Notes: generated by a model not told the origin, from the sequence alone. DNA of 64,000 bases from Selenomonas timonae (GCF_014250475.1 NZ_CP060204.1:1625001-1689000), one strand, 5' to 3'. Positions 30,158 to 39,077 are shown, counted from the first letter of the stretch. Program-made: numbers and translations.

Positions 30158-30259
30158 TTGACAATATCATCCGTTGTGGTAGAATGGGGGTAATCCATAG
30201 TGCTCCTTTGCTGATGTTTTGTAGCAGAACCATTATAGCACGGGATGTCACTATGGATT
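30158..30259 (+). promoter_or_regulatory. Promoter and inverted repeat upstream of cupin gene
   Basis: TTGACA, 16 bases, TAGAAT at 30158-30185. Downstream, AATCCATAGTG (30192-30202) and CACTATGGATT (30249-30259) form an 11-bp perfect inverted repeat around 46 bases, followed by a T-rich run. This could be a leader attenuator or a small mobile repeat. Confidence 0.5.
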
Positions 30260-30356
30260 TTGTTTTTGTTTAGCTGTTCAACTTCATTTTACAACGAACC
30301 GAATTATAATAACATGGAATATTTCAACCAATGATTGTACGAGAGGAGAAAACGTG

Positions 30357-30728
30357 ATGAGCAAGGCGATTACAAACGATTTCGAGACACGCCGTTATCG
30401 TCTCGCCGAAGTGGCGAAATCGGGCGATGTCGCGACGCGCACACCGATCTACGCGACGGAGTCGACGAGCGGGGTTGTTTGGGTGCTAAAGCCGGGGCAA
30501 ACAATCAAGCCGCACGGACACGCCAAAGCGGACGATATCTGGATCTGCATTCAAGGTGAGGGCGTTTTCTATCCAGCAATCGGCGAGGAACGCCCTATCG
30601 AAAAGGGGGATGTCATCGTCTCTGCAAAGGGGATGTGCCACGGCATGAAGAACACGGGCACAGAGGACTTCATTTTCGTTGGCATCCTTGCCCCCGTTCC
30701 GGCAGACTACTTTCCTATCGAAAAATAG
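30357..30728 (+). CDS. Single-domain cupin protein
   Basis: 123 residues, cupin_2 type. First cupin motif KPHGHAKADDIWICIQGEG, second motif near 85-100 with GDVIVSAKGMCHGMKN. Putative metal ligands are His of PHGH and His of CHG. Small cupins of this kind bind metal and act as isomerases, dioxygenases or sensors; the substrate cannot be told. Start ATG at 30357 or GTG at 30354, both after AGAGGAGA. Own promoter and terminator. Confidence 0.8.
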   Translation: MSKAITNDFETRRYRLAEVAKSGDVATRTPIYATESTSGVVWVLKPGQTIKPHGHAKADDIWICIQGEGVFYPAIGEERPIEKGDVIVSAKGMCHGMKNTGTEDFIFVGILAPVPADYFPIEK

Positions 30729-30841
30729 CTATTATTTTAATCGCTTAATTTTCTGTGGAAAATTCTCCAGTGGGAGTAGTAGAGCGTTCAAATAGCAAGG
30801 TTGAACTTTATTATCAGTATTTTACTAAGATTTCTCACCAC

Positions 30842-30886
30842 AGAGATTCCATTCGCTCTACCTGGACGTCTGGAATCTCTCTTTTT
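30842..30886 (+). terminator. Terminator after cupin gene
   Basis: AGAGATTCCA pairs with TGGAATCTCT (10 bp), followed by CTTTTTTG. Confidence 0.8.
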
Positions 30887-30923
30887 TGTTGCAAAGAATC
30901 ATTAGCCATCTTCCCCTATCCTG

Positions 30924-30932
30924 TGTTATAAT
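30924..30932 (+). promoter_or_regulatory. Extended -10 element for comM
   Basis: TGTTATAAT, 34 bp before the TTG start of comM; no good -35 is seen. Confidence 0.5.
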
Positions 30933-30965
30933 TTTCTTATATTTGAAACGTGGGAGGGAAGGCCG

Positions 30966-32063
30966 TTGTTTGCAAAGACCTATGGTGCGACGACCCTCGG
31001 GATAGATGGACGGATTATCGACGTGGAGGTGGATGTATCGCCGGGGCTGCCGGGCTTTGAACTGGTGGGGCTTCCCGATACGTCGGTGAAGGAGTCGAAG
31101 GAGCGGGTGCGGACTGCCATTCGCAACTCCGGTATTCAGCTGCGGCAGGAGCGTGTGACGGTGAATCTTGCGCCCGCCGATGTGCGAAAGGACAGTTCCG
31201 GGCTTGATCTGCCGATTGCCGTCGGACTTCTTGCATCCTACGGCATTGTTCCGGAGGCGGCGGTGCAGAGCGCACTCTTCTCTGCGGAACTCTCCCTTGA
31301 TGGAAACTGCCGTCCGATCAGCGGCATTCTCCCGATGGCAATCACGGCGCGTGAGCGGGGACTTACGGAGTTTTACGTTGCTCCCTCCAATGCAGATGAG
31401 GCACTCCTGATTGACGGGCTGAAGGTCTATGCGGTCGAGAATCTGGCGCAGCTTGTGCGCCATCTGACCGGCACAGAGGTGCTGACTCCTGCCGTGCCAC
31501 ATGCAACAGAACAGAAAAAGGATGCGGCCTTCACCGATGACTTTGCGGACGTACAGGGGCAGTATCAGGCGAAACGTGCGCTTGAGATTGCAGCGGCTGG
31601 CGGACATAATGTCCTCATGGTTGGCGTACCCGGTTCGGGCAAGACGATGCTGGCACGTCGGATGAGTTCGATCCTGCCGGAACTGACGAAGCAAGAAGCC
31701 ATCGAGATCACGAAGATTTACAGCATCTCGGGGCTGCTCGGCAAGGATACGGGGCTTGTAACCACGCGCCCCTTCCGCAGTCCGCATCATACATCCTCGA
31801 CGGTGGCGATGATCGGCGGCGGCAGCATCCCGCGTCCGGGCGAGGTGACACTTGCGCATCACGGCGTGCTCTTTCTCGATGAGCTGCCGGAGTTCAGTAA
31901 AAAGACCCTTGAGGTGCTGCGTGAGCCGATTGAGGATCGCCAGATTACGGTATCGCGTGCGAATGCGACGCTGACCTTTCCCTCTAGTATCATTTTGGTA
32001 GCGGCAATGAACGAAGTAACGTCAATAACGATACAATGTAATGATAGACGAAATGCCGCCTAA
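30966..32063 (+). pseudogene. comM: ComM / YifB Mg-chelatase-like ATPase, 3' truncated
   Basis: 365 residues, of which about 349 match ComM; the family is about 500-510. Present: the N-terminal Lon-like domain ([19 protein letters not shown], then [17 protein letters not shown]), Walker [12 protein letters not shown] near residue 225, [16 protein letters not shown], Walker [12 protein letters not shown]. The match ends at SIILVAAMN, then unrelated [13 protein letters not shown]. Sensor and lid regions are missing, so the helicase that helps integrate transforming DNA is probably dead. TTG start with GGGAGGG 7 bases upstream. Confidence 0.9.
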
Positions 32064-32157
32064 CTTTTCAGGATGAAGCAAGAGTGTCCTGATCGTGGTT
32101 CTTGCCAGCATCGTATGGAAATCAGAGGAAAAGGAGAAGAGCTGCGCGGTTATGTGA

Positions 32158-32163
32158 TATAAT
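32158..32163 (+). promoter_or_regulatory. -10 element for MntA/HepT pair
   Basis: TGATATAAT, an extended -10 (TG at 32155-32156), 26 bp before the start. Confidence 0.5.
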
Positions 32164-32189
32164 GATATGAGTGAATAGGAGGGATTATG

Positions 32190-32492
32190 ATGCAGAAGCC
32201 TGTATTTACAATGGAACATATCGTTGCGAAGGTAAAACCACTTGCTGATAAATACCGTGTGAAAGAAATTTATTTGTTTGGCTCATATGCGAGAGGTGAA
32301 GCAGATGAAAATAGTGATTTGGATTTTTTGGTTTACGGTGGAGAAAAGTTTAAGCGAACGATGATTTTTGCTCTGGCAGAGGATTTGCGAGAGACGTTAG
32401 AGAAAAAAGTAGATGTTTTTGAGATCGATGAAGTCAACCCGGACAGTAATTTCTACAAAACAATTATGAAAGAAAAGGTTTTGGTGGCATGA
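32190..32492 (+). CDS. MNT-domain nucleotidyltransferase antitoxin (MntA type)
   Basis: 100 residues. The minimal nucleotidyltransferase motif GS-x10-DLD is visible in FGSYARGEADENSDLDFLV. In characterised MntA-HepT systems this enzyme AMPylates a tyrosine on the HEPN toxin and silences it. AGGAGGG lies 6 bases before ATG 32190 (ATG 32187 also possible). The stop overlaps the HEPN gene start by 4 bases. Here the antitoxin gene precedes the toxin gene. Confidence 0.85.
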   Translation: MQKPVFTMEHIVAKVKPLADKYRVKEIYLFGSYARGEADENSDLDFLVYGGEKFKRTMIFALAEDLRETLEKKVDVFEIDEVNPDSNFYKTIMKEKVLVA

Positions 32493-32851
32493 AGTATTCC
32501 GATCGACAAAGAGTTCAAAAGATATATGGCTATGCTGCTCGCCTGCAGGAATATATCCTAAAAAATAGCATTGAAAAAGAAGCACTGATGACACAGCTGC
32601 CGTTGCAGTGGCTTGTCACAACGCCGCTATATAATATGGGGGAGCATAGCCATAATTTGACCCCGGAGTATAAAGCGAAACATAGTGAGATTCCATGGGC
32701 GATGATCGCAGGCTTGCGGCATCGTCTTGTGCATGATTATGATGGAACAAACTGGAATATTATAGCGGAAGTCGTTTTTGAAGAATTACCAATTTTGATA
32801 AGACAGTTAGAGGCGTGCTTGACGGAAAATGAGAATACGGATGCTGTATGA
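32489..32851 (+). CDS. HEPN-domain toxin (HepT type)
   Basis: 120 residues, helical. The RNase motif R-x4-H-x-Y is present in GLRHRLVHDYD; the Tyr is the expected AMPylation site. HepT toxins cleave tRNA or mRNA unless modified by MntA. Coupled to the MNT gene by ATGA overlap. The pair sits 120 bp after the comM break, so it may belong to DNA that entered there. Confidence 0.87.
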   Translation: MKYSDRQRVQKIYGYAARLQEYILKNSIEKEALMTQLPLQWLVTTPLYNMGEHSHNLTPEYKAKHSEIPWAMIAGLRHRLVHDYDGTNWNIIAEVVFEELPILIRQLEACLTENENTDAV

Positions 32852-32894
32852 CAGCAAATGACGATTCTCTAGGAAATTGTATCATCACATAAAA

Positions 32895-32940
32895 ATGACT
32901 GCTGCATAAGGATATGTACCTTGTGCAGCAGTCATTTTCT
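32895..32940. terminator. Bidirectional terminator
   Basis: ATGACTGCTGCA pairs with TGCAGCAGTCAT (12 bp) plus inner AAGG/CCTT, flanked by A5 and T4. It serves HepT rightward and the MerR gene leftward. Confidence 0.85.
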
Positions 32941-32947
32941 TATGGAA

Positions 32948-33382
32948 TCACCCATGTAGAGAGCTCTCTTCTGCAGATTCTGCATCCGCTTCATTCGGGA
33001 GAAGATTGCTGATGTAGGGCGTGCGCCCTGCGAGCACGTCGTCATAGAATCCTTGCTTCCAGTCGATGTAGTCGATGGATGCTTGGACAGCAGTGAGCCG
33101 ATCGACGAGTTCCGCACGCTTGCCTGCAAGGATTTCTTTGCGCTCTGGGATGGTGGGGACGCCGCCGAGGCAGAGTGCGAGGTATTCCTTCATTTCGGCG
33201 AGACTCATGCCGCAGTTTCTGAGGCAGGTAAGGCTTTTCAGCCATCCAATATCGTGATTGTCGAAGATACGGTGATTGTGTGCATCACGCTTGACGTTCG
33301 GCAGAAGCCCCTGATTGCAGTAGAATTTCAGCGTCTCATAGCTCATTCCTGTCGCTTCACAGGCGCCCTTCATTGTATACAT
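32948..33382 (-). CDS. MerR-family regulator
   Basis: 144 residues. N-terminal winged helix (YTMKGACEATGMSYETLKFY, then NQGLLPNVKRD and DIGWLKSLTCLRNCGMS) and a long dimerisation helix (about 80-115). C30-type Cys residues in the DNA-binding half are not an obvious metal site, so the effector may be an organic compound or redox change. Divergent from the hydrolase operon, with a MerR-type operator-promoter between them, which makes it the likely regulator of that operon. Confidence 0.9.
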   Translation of the reverse strand: MYTMKGACEATGMSYETLKFYCNQGLLPNVKRDAHNHRIFDNHDIGWLKSLTCLRNCGMSLAEMKEYLALCLGGVPTIPERKEILAGKRAELVDRLTAVQASIDYIDWKQGFYDDVLAGRTPYISNLLPNEADAESAEESSLHG

Positions 33383-33413
33383 GATTTTCCTCCAAAAAAT
33401 TTCAAAAAGGGCT

Positions 33414-33444
33414 TGCGCGGTAGCGGCTACCGCCTGTTATGATA
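33414..33444 (+). promoter_or_regulatory. MerR-type promoter with long spacer and palindromic operator
   Basis: TTGCGC, 19 bases, TATGAT. The spacer carries the palindrome GCGGTAG-CGG-CTACCGC (33418-33434). A 19-bp spacer with a dyad between -35 and -10 is the hallmark of promoters twisted open by MerR proteins. Confidence 0.85.
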
Positions 33445-33513
33445 GCATTGTACTACGGATGACAGGGCAGGGCAAGTCCTCTCCGAGGAGATCTGTTTTA
33501 GGAGGATGATATC

Positions 33514-34590
33514 ATGCGAACACAGTATGCTTTGACGGCAGCACTTTTGGTGAGTCTATTTATGGGGAGTGTCGAGGCACTGAGCCGTCCCGTGACAATC
33601 GAGGATCAAGGCAGCTTTATGGCGGGCGGCGTGACAATTACCGCGCCCGGCGTATACAAGGACAGCGAACCGACGAACTACGACGGTGAGACACTGCACG
33701 GCGATGCTGCCTATGTGTTCTGGCAGCGTCCCGTAAAGGCGAAGAAGAACGCGCTCATTTTCCTGCACGGCTACGGACAGTCGGGCAAGACGTGGGAGAC
33801 GACACCCGACGGGCGCGACGGCTTCCAGAACATCTTCCTCGCAAAGGGGTGGGCGACCTACATCGTGGATGAACCGCGCCGCGGGCGTGCAGGACAGTCG
33901 ACCGTGCCCGCAGAGCTCAAAGCACAGCCGCAGGATCAACTCTGGTTCAACAACTTCCGCATCGGGCAGTACCCGATGATCTTCGATGGCATGGCGTTCC
34001 CGCGCGACGAGGAGTCGCTGCGGCAGTTCTTCCATCAGATGACACCCGACACGGGAAAATTCGATGTGGAGGTTGTCGCAAAGGCAATGGAGGCGGTCAT
34101 TGACCATACGGGCGATAATGTCCTCATCACGCACTCGGCGGGCGGCGGTCCGGGGTGGCTCGCGGCGATTCGCAGTCCCAAAGTGAAGGGCGTGATCGCT
34201 CTCGAACCGGGTACGTTCCCGTTCCCGCCGGGCGAGGTGCCTGTGGTTGAGGAGACAACAAGCCCGTTCCCCGCGCGCGGAATGGAGGTGACGGCGGAGG
34301 AGTTCGAGGCTCTTCTGAAAACGCCGATGGTCGTCTATTTCGGCGACAAGATCCCGACGGGCGATAAGCCGCACGAAATCTGGGGGCTCGACAACTGGCG
34401 CACGCGGCTGAACCTCGCAAGCCGCTGGGCGGAGGTCGTGCGGACACATGGCGGCGATGCGGAGATTATCGTTCTGCCCGATGTTGGCATCAAAGGAAAC
34501 ACGCACTTCCTCATGTCCGACCTCAACAACGCAGAGGTCGCGGCGGAGATGGAGCGATGGATGCACGAGAAGGGCTTGGATAAAAAGTAA
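33514..34590 (+). CDS. Exported alpha/beta hydrolase 1
   Basis: 358 residues with a signal peptide (LTAALLVSLFMGSVEALS). Alpha/beta hydrolase fold: oxyanion region LIFLHGYGQSGKTWE, nucleophile elbow ITHSAGGGPGW (G/S-x-S-x-G type), and a late His in GNTHFLMSD. Substrate unknown; resembles esterases of the PimeloylACP/lipase-like superfamily. First gene of the MerR-controlled operon, with TAGGAGG before the ATG. Confidence 0.85.
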   Translation: MRTQYALTAALLVSLFMGSVEALSRPVTIEDQGSFMAGGVTITAPGVYKDSEPTNYDGETLHGDAAYVFWQRPVKAKKNALIFLHGYGQSGKTWETTPDGRDGFQNIFLAKGWATYIVDEPRRGRAGQSTVPAELKAQPQDQLWFNNFRIGQYPMIFDGMAFPRDEESLRQFFHQMTPDTGKFDVEVVAKAMEAVIDHTGDNVLITHSAGGGPGWLAAIRSPKVKGVIALEPGTFPFPPGEVPVVEETTSPFPARGMEVTAEEFEALLKTPMVVYFGDKIPTGDKPHEIWGLDNWRTRLNLASRWAEVVRTHGGDAEIIVLPDVGIKGNTHFLMSDLNNAEVAAEMERWMHEKGLDKK

Positions 34591-34626
34591 TAATCATTTG
34601 GGGATTTGGGAAAGGAAGTTTTACCA

Positions 34627-35721
34627 ATGAAAAAATCAATCATGAAATCAGCACTTTTGATGTCTCTCGGACTCTTTGCATTCGGGGGCGGCGGTGCCTC
34701 GGCGAGCGAGAGCAAGCGTCCGAACGAGAATCCGTTCGGGCTCGTCTATCAGGGCGCACTGACGGAGAATGTCACGGGCAAGGTGAACATCCGCCCCGTA
34801 ACGTACGAAGTGGAGGGCATCGAGGTTGCCGCGAATCTCTACCTTCCCGCAGACTACGATGAAACGAGCGACAAGAAATATGCTGCCGTGACCGTGGCGC
34901 ATCCCAACGGCGCGAGCAAGGAGCAGGTGGCAGGGCTGTATGCACAGCGACTGGCGGAGCTTGGATACATCGCCCTTGCCTGCGATGCACGCTATCAGGG
35001 CGCGAGTGGCGGCACGCCGAGACTGAGGGACTATCCCTCGAACCGCATCGAGGATGTCAGCGGCATGGTGGACTATCTGTCTCAGCTGCCGAAGGTGGAC
35101 AAGACCCGCATCGGTGCGCTCGGCATTTGCGGCGGCGGCGGCTATACACTCGCGGCGGCGCAGACCGACAAGCGCATCAAGGCGGTTGCCGCGCTGTCGA
35201 TGTTCAACTCCGGCAGGGTGCGTCGGAACGGTTTCCAGGATGCGGACATCAAGGGCATCCAGACACGTCTGCAAAAGGCAGCGGATGCACGGGAGAAGGA
35301 GCTCGCAGGGGAAATTGTCTATGAGGGATTCCTCCCGCCGAACGCCACCGATGAACAGCTCCGCGCCAAGATGGCGGAGCTTCCCGAAAACACGCTCTAT
35401 CGCGACGGCATCGAATACTACGGCCTCTCCCACCGTCATCCGAACGCTACGGGAATCTACACCACCGAATCCTTTATGAAGCTCATGGCGTTTGATGTGG
35501 AGGATCGTATGGAGCTGATCAATCAGCCCCTCCTGATGATTGCAGGCGAGAAGGCGGACACCCTCTATATGACGAAGGATGCCTTTGCCAAGGCGACCGG
35601 CACGGAAAACAAAGAGCTTTTCCTGATTCCGAGCGCGAGCCACATCCGTACCTACTGGGTGCCTGAGTACGTGGATCAGGCGGTGGCGCAGCTCCAGATG
35701 TTCTACGCAAAGAATCTTTGA
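34627..35721 (+). CDS. Exported alpha/beta hydrolase 2 with Cys nucleophile
   Basis: 364 residues. Signal peptide at 1-27 (SALLMSLGLFAFGG, then ASA). The fold matches dienelactone hydrolase/peptidase S9-like enzymes: ANLYLPADYD, TVAHPNGASKEQ, LACDARYQGASGG, DYLSQLPKVDKTRIGALG. The elbow GICGGGG places Cys where most relatives have Ser. The Asp is near ADTLY and the His in SASHI. The Cys suggests a dienelactone-hydrolase-type mechanism. Starts 36 bp after hydrolase 1. Confidence 0.83.
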   Translation: MKKSIMKSALLMSLGLFAFGGGGASASESKRPNENPFGLVYQGALTENVTGKVNIRPVTYEVEGIEVAANLYLPADYDETSDKKYAAVTVAHPNGASKEQVAGLYAQRLAELGYIALACDARYQGASGGTPRLRDYPSNRIEDVSGMVDYLSQLPKVDKTRIGALGICGGGGYTLAAAQTDKRIKAVAALSMFNSGRVRRNGFQDADIKGIQTRLQKAADAREKELAGEIVYEGFLPPNATDEQLRAKMAELPENTLYRDGIEYYGLSHRHPNATGIYTTESFMKLMAFDVEDRMELINQPLLMIAGEKADTLYMTKDAFAKATGTENKELFLIPSASHIRTYWVPEYVDQAVAQLQMFYAKNL

Positions 35722-35730
35722 TGGAATGAG

Positions 35731-36639
35731 ATGATGTCAATGAAAAAGGGCAAGAGCTTTATCGCGGCGGCGACTATGTCGCTCGGCCTCACTGTCGGCT
35801 CCGCATGGGCAATGCCGCTTCCCCTCAGCACAGATATATCGGATCGCTTTCATGGGACGGTACACAAAAATGACCTCATTGCCACCGATGAGACATACAA
35901 CCTTCCGCAGACGAATGTGATTTCCTTTGAAGCCGGTAGTTACAGCGGCTGGCACGTGCACGGGGCGATGACCGTCATCGGCATCGCAGGGACGGGACTT
36001 TATCAGGAGTGGGGCAAGGAGGCGGTTCTGATTCGTCCCGGGGATGTGGTGAATATTCCCGCAGGAGTGCCGCATTTCCACGGCGCGGCAAAGGATGCCG
36101 CGTTCCAGCAGTTCGTCATCTATGACAGCACATGGAAAGCGCCCGAAGGACACGCGGCACATACCGGCGCGCTCACCGAGGAGCAGTACGAGGAGGCGAA
36201 TGAGAACGCCGCCGCCCCAAGCGCAATGCAGAACAATGACAGCGAGTTTTTGTTTGGCACTGGGATGACGGAGCTGACAACGCCCAATTTCAACTCTGCG
36301 GTATACCTCAGAAAGATTCTGGGTACGCCGAATGCCGCAAATTCGCCCGAGTGGGTCTATGTTGCCTTTCCTGCAGGAACGTACAACCGCTGGCACAGTC
36401 ACAAAACGGGGCAGGTGCTCATTGCGACCGACGGCATCGGCTATCATCAGATCAAGGGCGGTGCGTTGGAGGTTCTGCATCCGGGGGATGTGGTTTTCTG
36501 TCCGCCCAATGTCGTTCATTAGCACGGTGCATCTCCCACAAGCAAATTCGCCCACATCGCGATCAGTCCGCAGGATAATCACGATGTTACATGGTACGAT
36601 TTCCCTACGGCGGAATATGAGGCAATCGTACCCGAATGA
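35731..36639 (+). pseudogene. Exported bicupin, interrupted by an amber codon
   Basis: Reads MMSMKKGKS with a signal peptide, then two cupin domains: first with GWHVHGAMTVIGIAG and GVPHFHGAA, second with RWHSHKTGQVLIATDGIG and PPNVVH. A TAG at 36520-36522 stops the frame at 263 residues. The same frame continues for 38 residues (HGASPTSKFAHIAIS, to TGA at 36639), which is the expected end of a cupin. The codon between the two His is probably a mutated TGG. The truncated product lacks part of the second metal site. Confidence 0.85.
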
Positions 36640-36662
36640 TTCCGTAAAAAGGAGAATAACGA

Positions 36663-38375
36663 ATGAAAACAGCACGAACAAAAAAGACGTTCCTGTCGCT
36701 GCTTTCGCTCGGTCTGCTCATGTGCATGCCCTTTTCCGAGGGGCAGGTATTTGCCGCAGATGGAATGAAGGCAAATACGGTTCGCATGGAGCAGGGCGAT
36801 TTCCTTGCGGGACCCGGCATTGCTGTGGCATCGACCGAGAGCGGTCTGGTGCAGGGCTATGTGCGCAAGGGCATCTACACCTATCACGGCGTTCCCTATG
36901 CCGAGGCAAAGGAGCGTTTCGTCCGCGCCGAGCGCGTAACGCCGTGGCAGGGGGTACGTCTCGCGTTTGACTACGGAGCGATTGCGCCGCAGGAAAAGGG
37001 CGGTTTTCTGAATACGACATGGGAAGACCCCGCGCGTGAGTTCCCGATGGACAACAACTGCCAGAATCTCAACATCTGGACACCCGGCATCGCGGACGGC
37101 AAGAACCGCCCCGTCATGGTCTGGCTGCATGGCGGCGGGTTCTCCGCAGGTTCGTCTGCTGAGATTCCCGCCTATGACGGTGCCAATCTCAGCCGTGAGG
37201 GCGACGTTGTCGTTGTTTCCGTTAATCATCGTCTGAATGTGCTCGGACATTTCGACCTCTCCGCCTATGGGGAGAAATACCGCAATGCGGACAATGTCGG
37301 TATCTATGACCTCGTTGACGCGCTGCGCTGGGTGCGGGACAACATCGCACAATTCGGCGGTGATCCTGCAAACGTCACGATCTTTGGTGAGTCGGGCGGC
37401 GGTGCAAAAGTACTCGCACTGATGACAACCCCATATGCAAAGGGGCTGTTCCACAAGGGCATCGTCGAAAGCGGTGCGGCTCCGACCATGGGACCGGTAT
37501 TCATGCCAAAAGAAGCGGCAGCGCGTGTGACGGAGCTGACGCTGGAAAAACTCGGCATTACGGCAGAACGCATTGAGGAGATTCAGACCATTCCCTATGA
37601 GCATCTCACGACAGCATCGAATGAGGCACTCAAACAAGCAGGGGAGGAATTCAAGGTTCCACAGGCACTCGGAACAGGCTATGGTATGAGCTGGGAGCCG
37701 GTGATTGACGGCGACTTCATGCCGACGAATCCTGTGACGGCAGACGGCTTTGCCGCCGCAGGGAAGGACATCCCACTGCTCATTGGTTCGAATCGGACGG
37801 AGTGGACGAATTTCTCCGACATCATGCAGATGGAGAGAGCACAGTCCGACAACAAGAATACCTGGAGCACAGAGGAAGTTGACCGCCGTCTGAGGGACGC
37901 ATACGGCGATAAGGCGGAGAAAATCGCGGCGGCATTCCTGCGCGCCTATCCGCAGAAGAAACGTGCAGATGCACTCTACGTCGACACGATGATCCGCCTG
38001 CCGATCAAAGAGATCATGGATCACAAGGCAATGCAGGGCGGCGTACCTGTCTACGCCTATCTCTTCGCGTGGGATTCGCCGATGATGGGCGGAGTCTATA
38101 TGTCCTACCACACGGCAGAGATTCCCTTTGTATTTCACAACATTGACCGCGCGGAGAAAAGCATCGGCACAAGCGCGGAGGCAAAGAAACTCGAAGCGCA
38201 GATGAGCCGCGCTTGGATTAATTTCGCCCGCACGGGAAAACCCGAAACGCCCGGCATGCCGAATTGGGATGCCTATACACTGCAAGGAGGCGCAACCATG
38301 ATGTTTGACGCTGATACGAAGCTCGTACATCACCACGATGCAGAATTATTGAAACTGCTCGCACCTGCGCAATAG
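36663..38375 (+). CDS. Exported carboxylesterase, type B
   Basis: 570 residues with a signal peptide (1-32). Carboxylesterase B family: GVPYAEAKERF, QNLNIWTPG, VMVWLHGGGFSAGS (oxyanion hole), VVSVNHRLNVLGHF, FGESGGGAKV with the nucleophile Ser near residue 245, and a late AYLFAWDSPM region; catalytic His near TAEIPFVFHN. It should hydrolyse ester substrates outside the cytoplasm. GGAGA precedes the ATG. Confidence 0.9.
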   Translation: MKTARTKKTFLSLLSLGLLMCMPFSEGQVFAADGMKANTVRMEQGDFLAGPGIAVASTESGLVQGYVRKGIYTYHGVPYAEAKERFVRAERVTPWQGVRLAFDYGAIAPQEKGGFLNTTWEDPAREFPMDNNCQNLNIWTPGIADGKNRPVMVWLHGGGFSAGSSAEIPAYDGANLSREGDVVVVSVNHRLNVLGHFDLSAYGEKYRNADNVGIYDLVDALRWVRDNIAQFGGDPANVTIFGESGGGAKVLALMTTPYAKGLFHKGIVESGAAPTMGPVFMPKEAAARVTELTLEKLGITAERIEEIQTIPYEHLTTASNEALKQAGEEFKVPQALGTGYGMSWEPVIDGDFMPTNPVTADGFAAAGKDIPLLIGSNRTEWTNFSDIMQMERAQSDNKNTWSTEEVDRRLRDAYGDKAEKIAAAFLRAYPQKKRADALYVDTMIRLPIKEIMDHKAMQGGVPVYAYLFAWDSPMMGGVYMSYHTAEIPFVFHNIDRAEKSIGTSAEAKKLEAQMSRAWINFARTGKPETPGMPNWDAYTLQGGATMMFDADTKLVHHHDAELLKLLAPAQ

Positions 38376-38423
38376 ATTTGGCAAAGTAAACATATGGGAA
38401 TCGAATGAAATGGAGGTCATGAC

Positions 38424-39077
38424 ATGAGAACCCTATTGACAATCCTGATGACGACGATGATGCTGTTGCTGACAGCGTGCGGCGGAGGCAATGCGCAAAC
38501 GGGCGCAGATACTTCTGCACAGAAAGAAACACAGACGACAGCATCTGCACGAAGCGATCAGCGTGTCCTTGTCGTGTACTTCTCGCGCGCCGACGAAAAC
38601 ACAGGCGGTGTCGGCTACATCGAGAAGGGAAACACAAAGATTCTTGCAGAGATGATCGCCGAACGCATGCACGGTGACATCTTTGAAATCAAGACCGTCA
38701 AGCCGTATCCGAAGGAATACCGTCCCGCGACAGAAGCCGCCAAGCAAGAGAAGGAAGAAAACGCCCGTCCTGAAATCGTCGGCGAGCTGCCCGATCTCAG
38801 CAAGTACGATGTCGTCTTTCTCGGTTATCCGATTTGGTGGAGCGACATGCCGATGCCTATCTACACCTTCCTCGATCGGGAGAATTTCGTGGGCAAGATC
38901 ATCCTGCCGTTTTGCACACATGAAGGGAGCGGGCTCTCTGATACGCAGCGGTCGATTGCGGATGTGACAAAGGCGGATGTCAGGGAGGGCTTTGCGCTCC
39001 AGGGACATATCGCGCAGAAGTCGCCCGAGGAGGCGCGGACGGCACTCTATGAATGGATGTCGAAACAAGGATATTAA
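38424..39077 (+). CDS. Flavodoxin-domain lipoprotein
   Basis: 217 residues. Signal with lipobox LLLTAC (Cys near 20), a Thr/Ser/Gln-rich linker, then a flavodoxin_4 domain: VLVVYFSRADENTGG (phosphate loop), VVFLGYPIWWSDMPM and CTHEGSGLSDT (isoalloxazine loops). A membrane-anchored flavodoxin is unusual and points to redox work at the cell surface or periplasm. Lies between the carboxylesterase and aldo/keto reductase genes. Confidence 0.87.
   Translation: MRTLLTILMTTMMLLLTACGGGNAQTGADTSAQKETQTTASARSDQRVLVVYFSRADENTGGVGYIEKGNTKILAEMIAERMHGDIFEIKTVKPYPKEYRPATEAAKQEKEENARPEIVGELPDLSKYDVVFLGYPIWWSDMPMPIYTFLDRENFVGKIILPFCTHEGSGLSDTQRSIADVTKADVREGFALQGHIAQKSPEEARTALYEWMSKQGY

Noticed and set aside
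30858-31862. 334-residue minus-strand frame opposite comM
   Set aside because: Composition is unlike protein and comM motifs are unambiguous on the plus strand.
33556-34566. 336-residue minus-strand frame opposite hydrolase 1
   Set aside because: Shadow of a gene with signal peptide and catalytic motifs.
36520-36522. TAG as a recoded amino acid such as pyrrolysine
   Set aside because: TAG serves as the normal stop of other genes here and no recoding machinery is seen; a nonsense mutation is simpler.
36579-38336. 585-residue open frame on the minus strand opposite the carboxylesterase
   Set aside because: It lies entirely antisense to a gene with clear family motifs, has no domain or ribosome site, and is explained by GC-rich codon bias.
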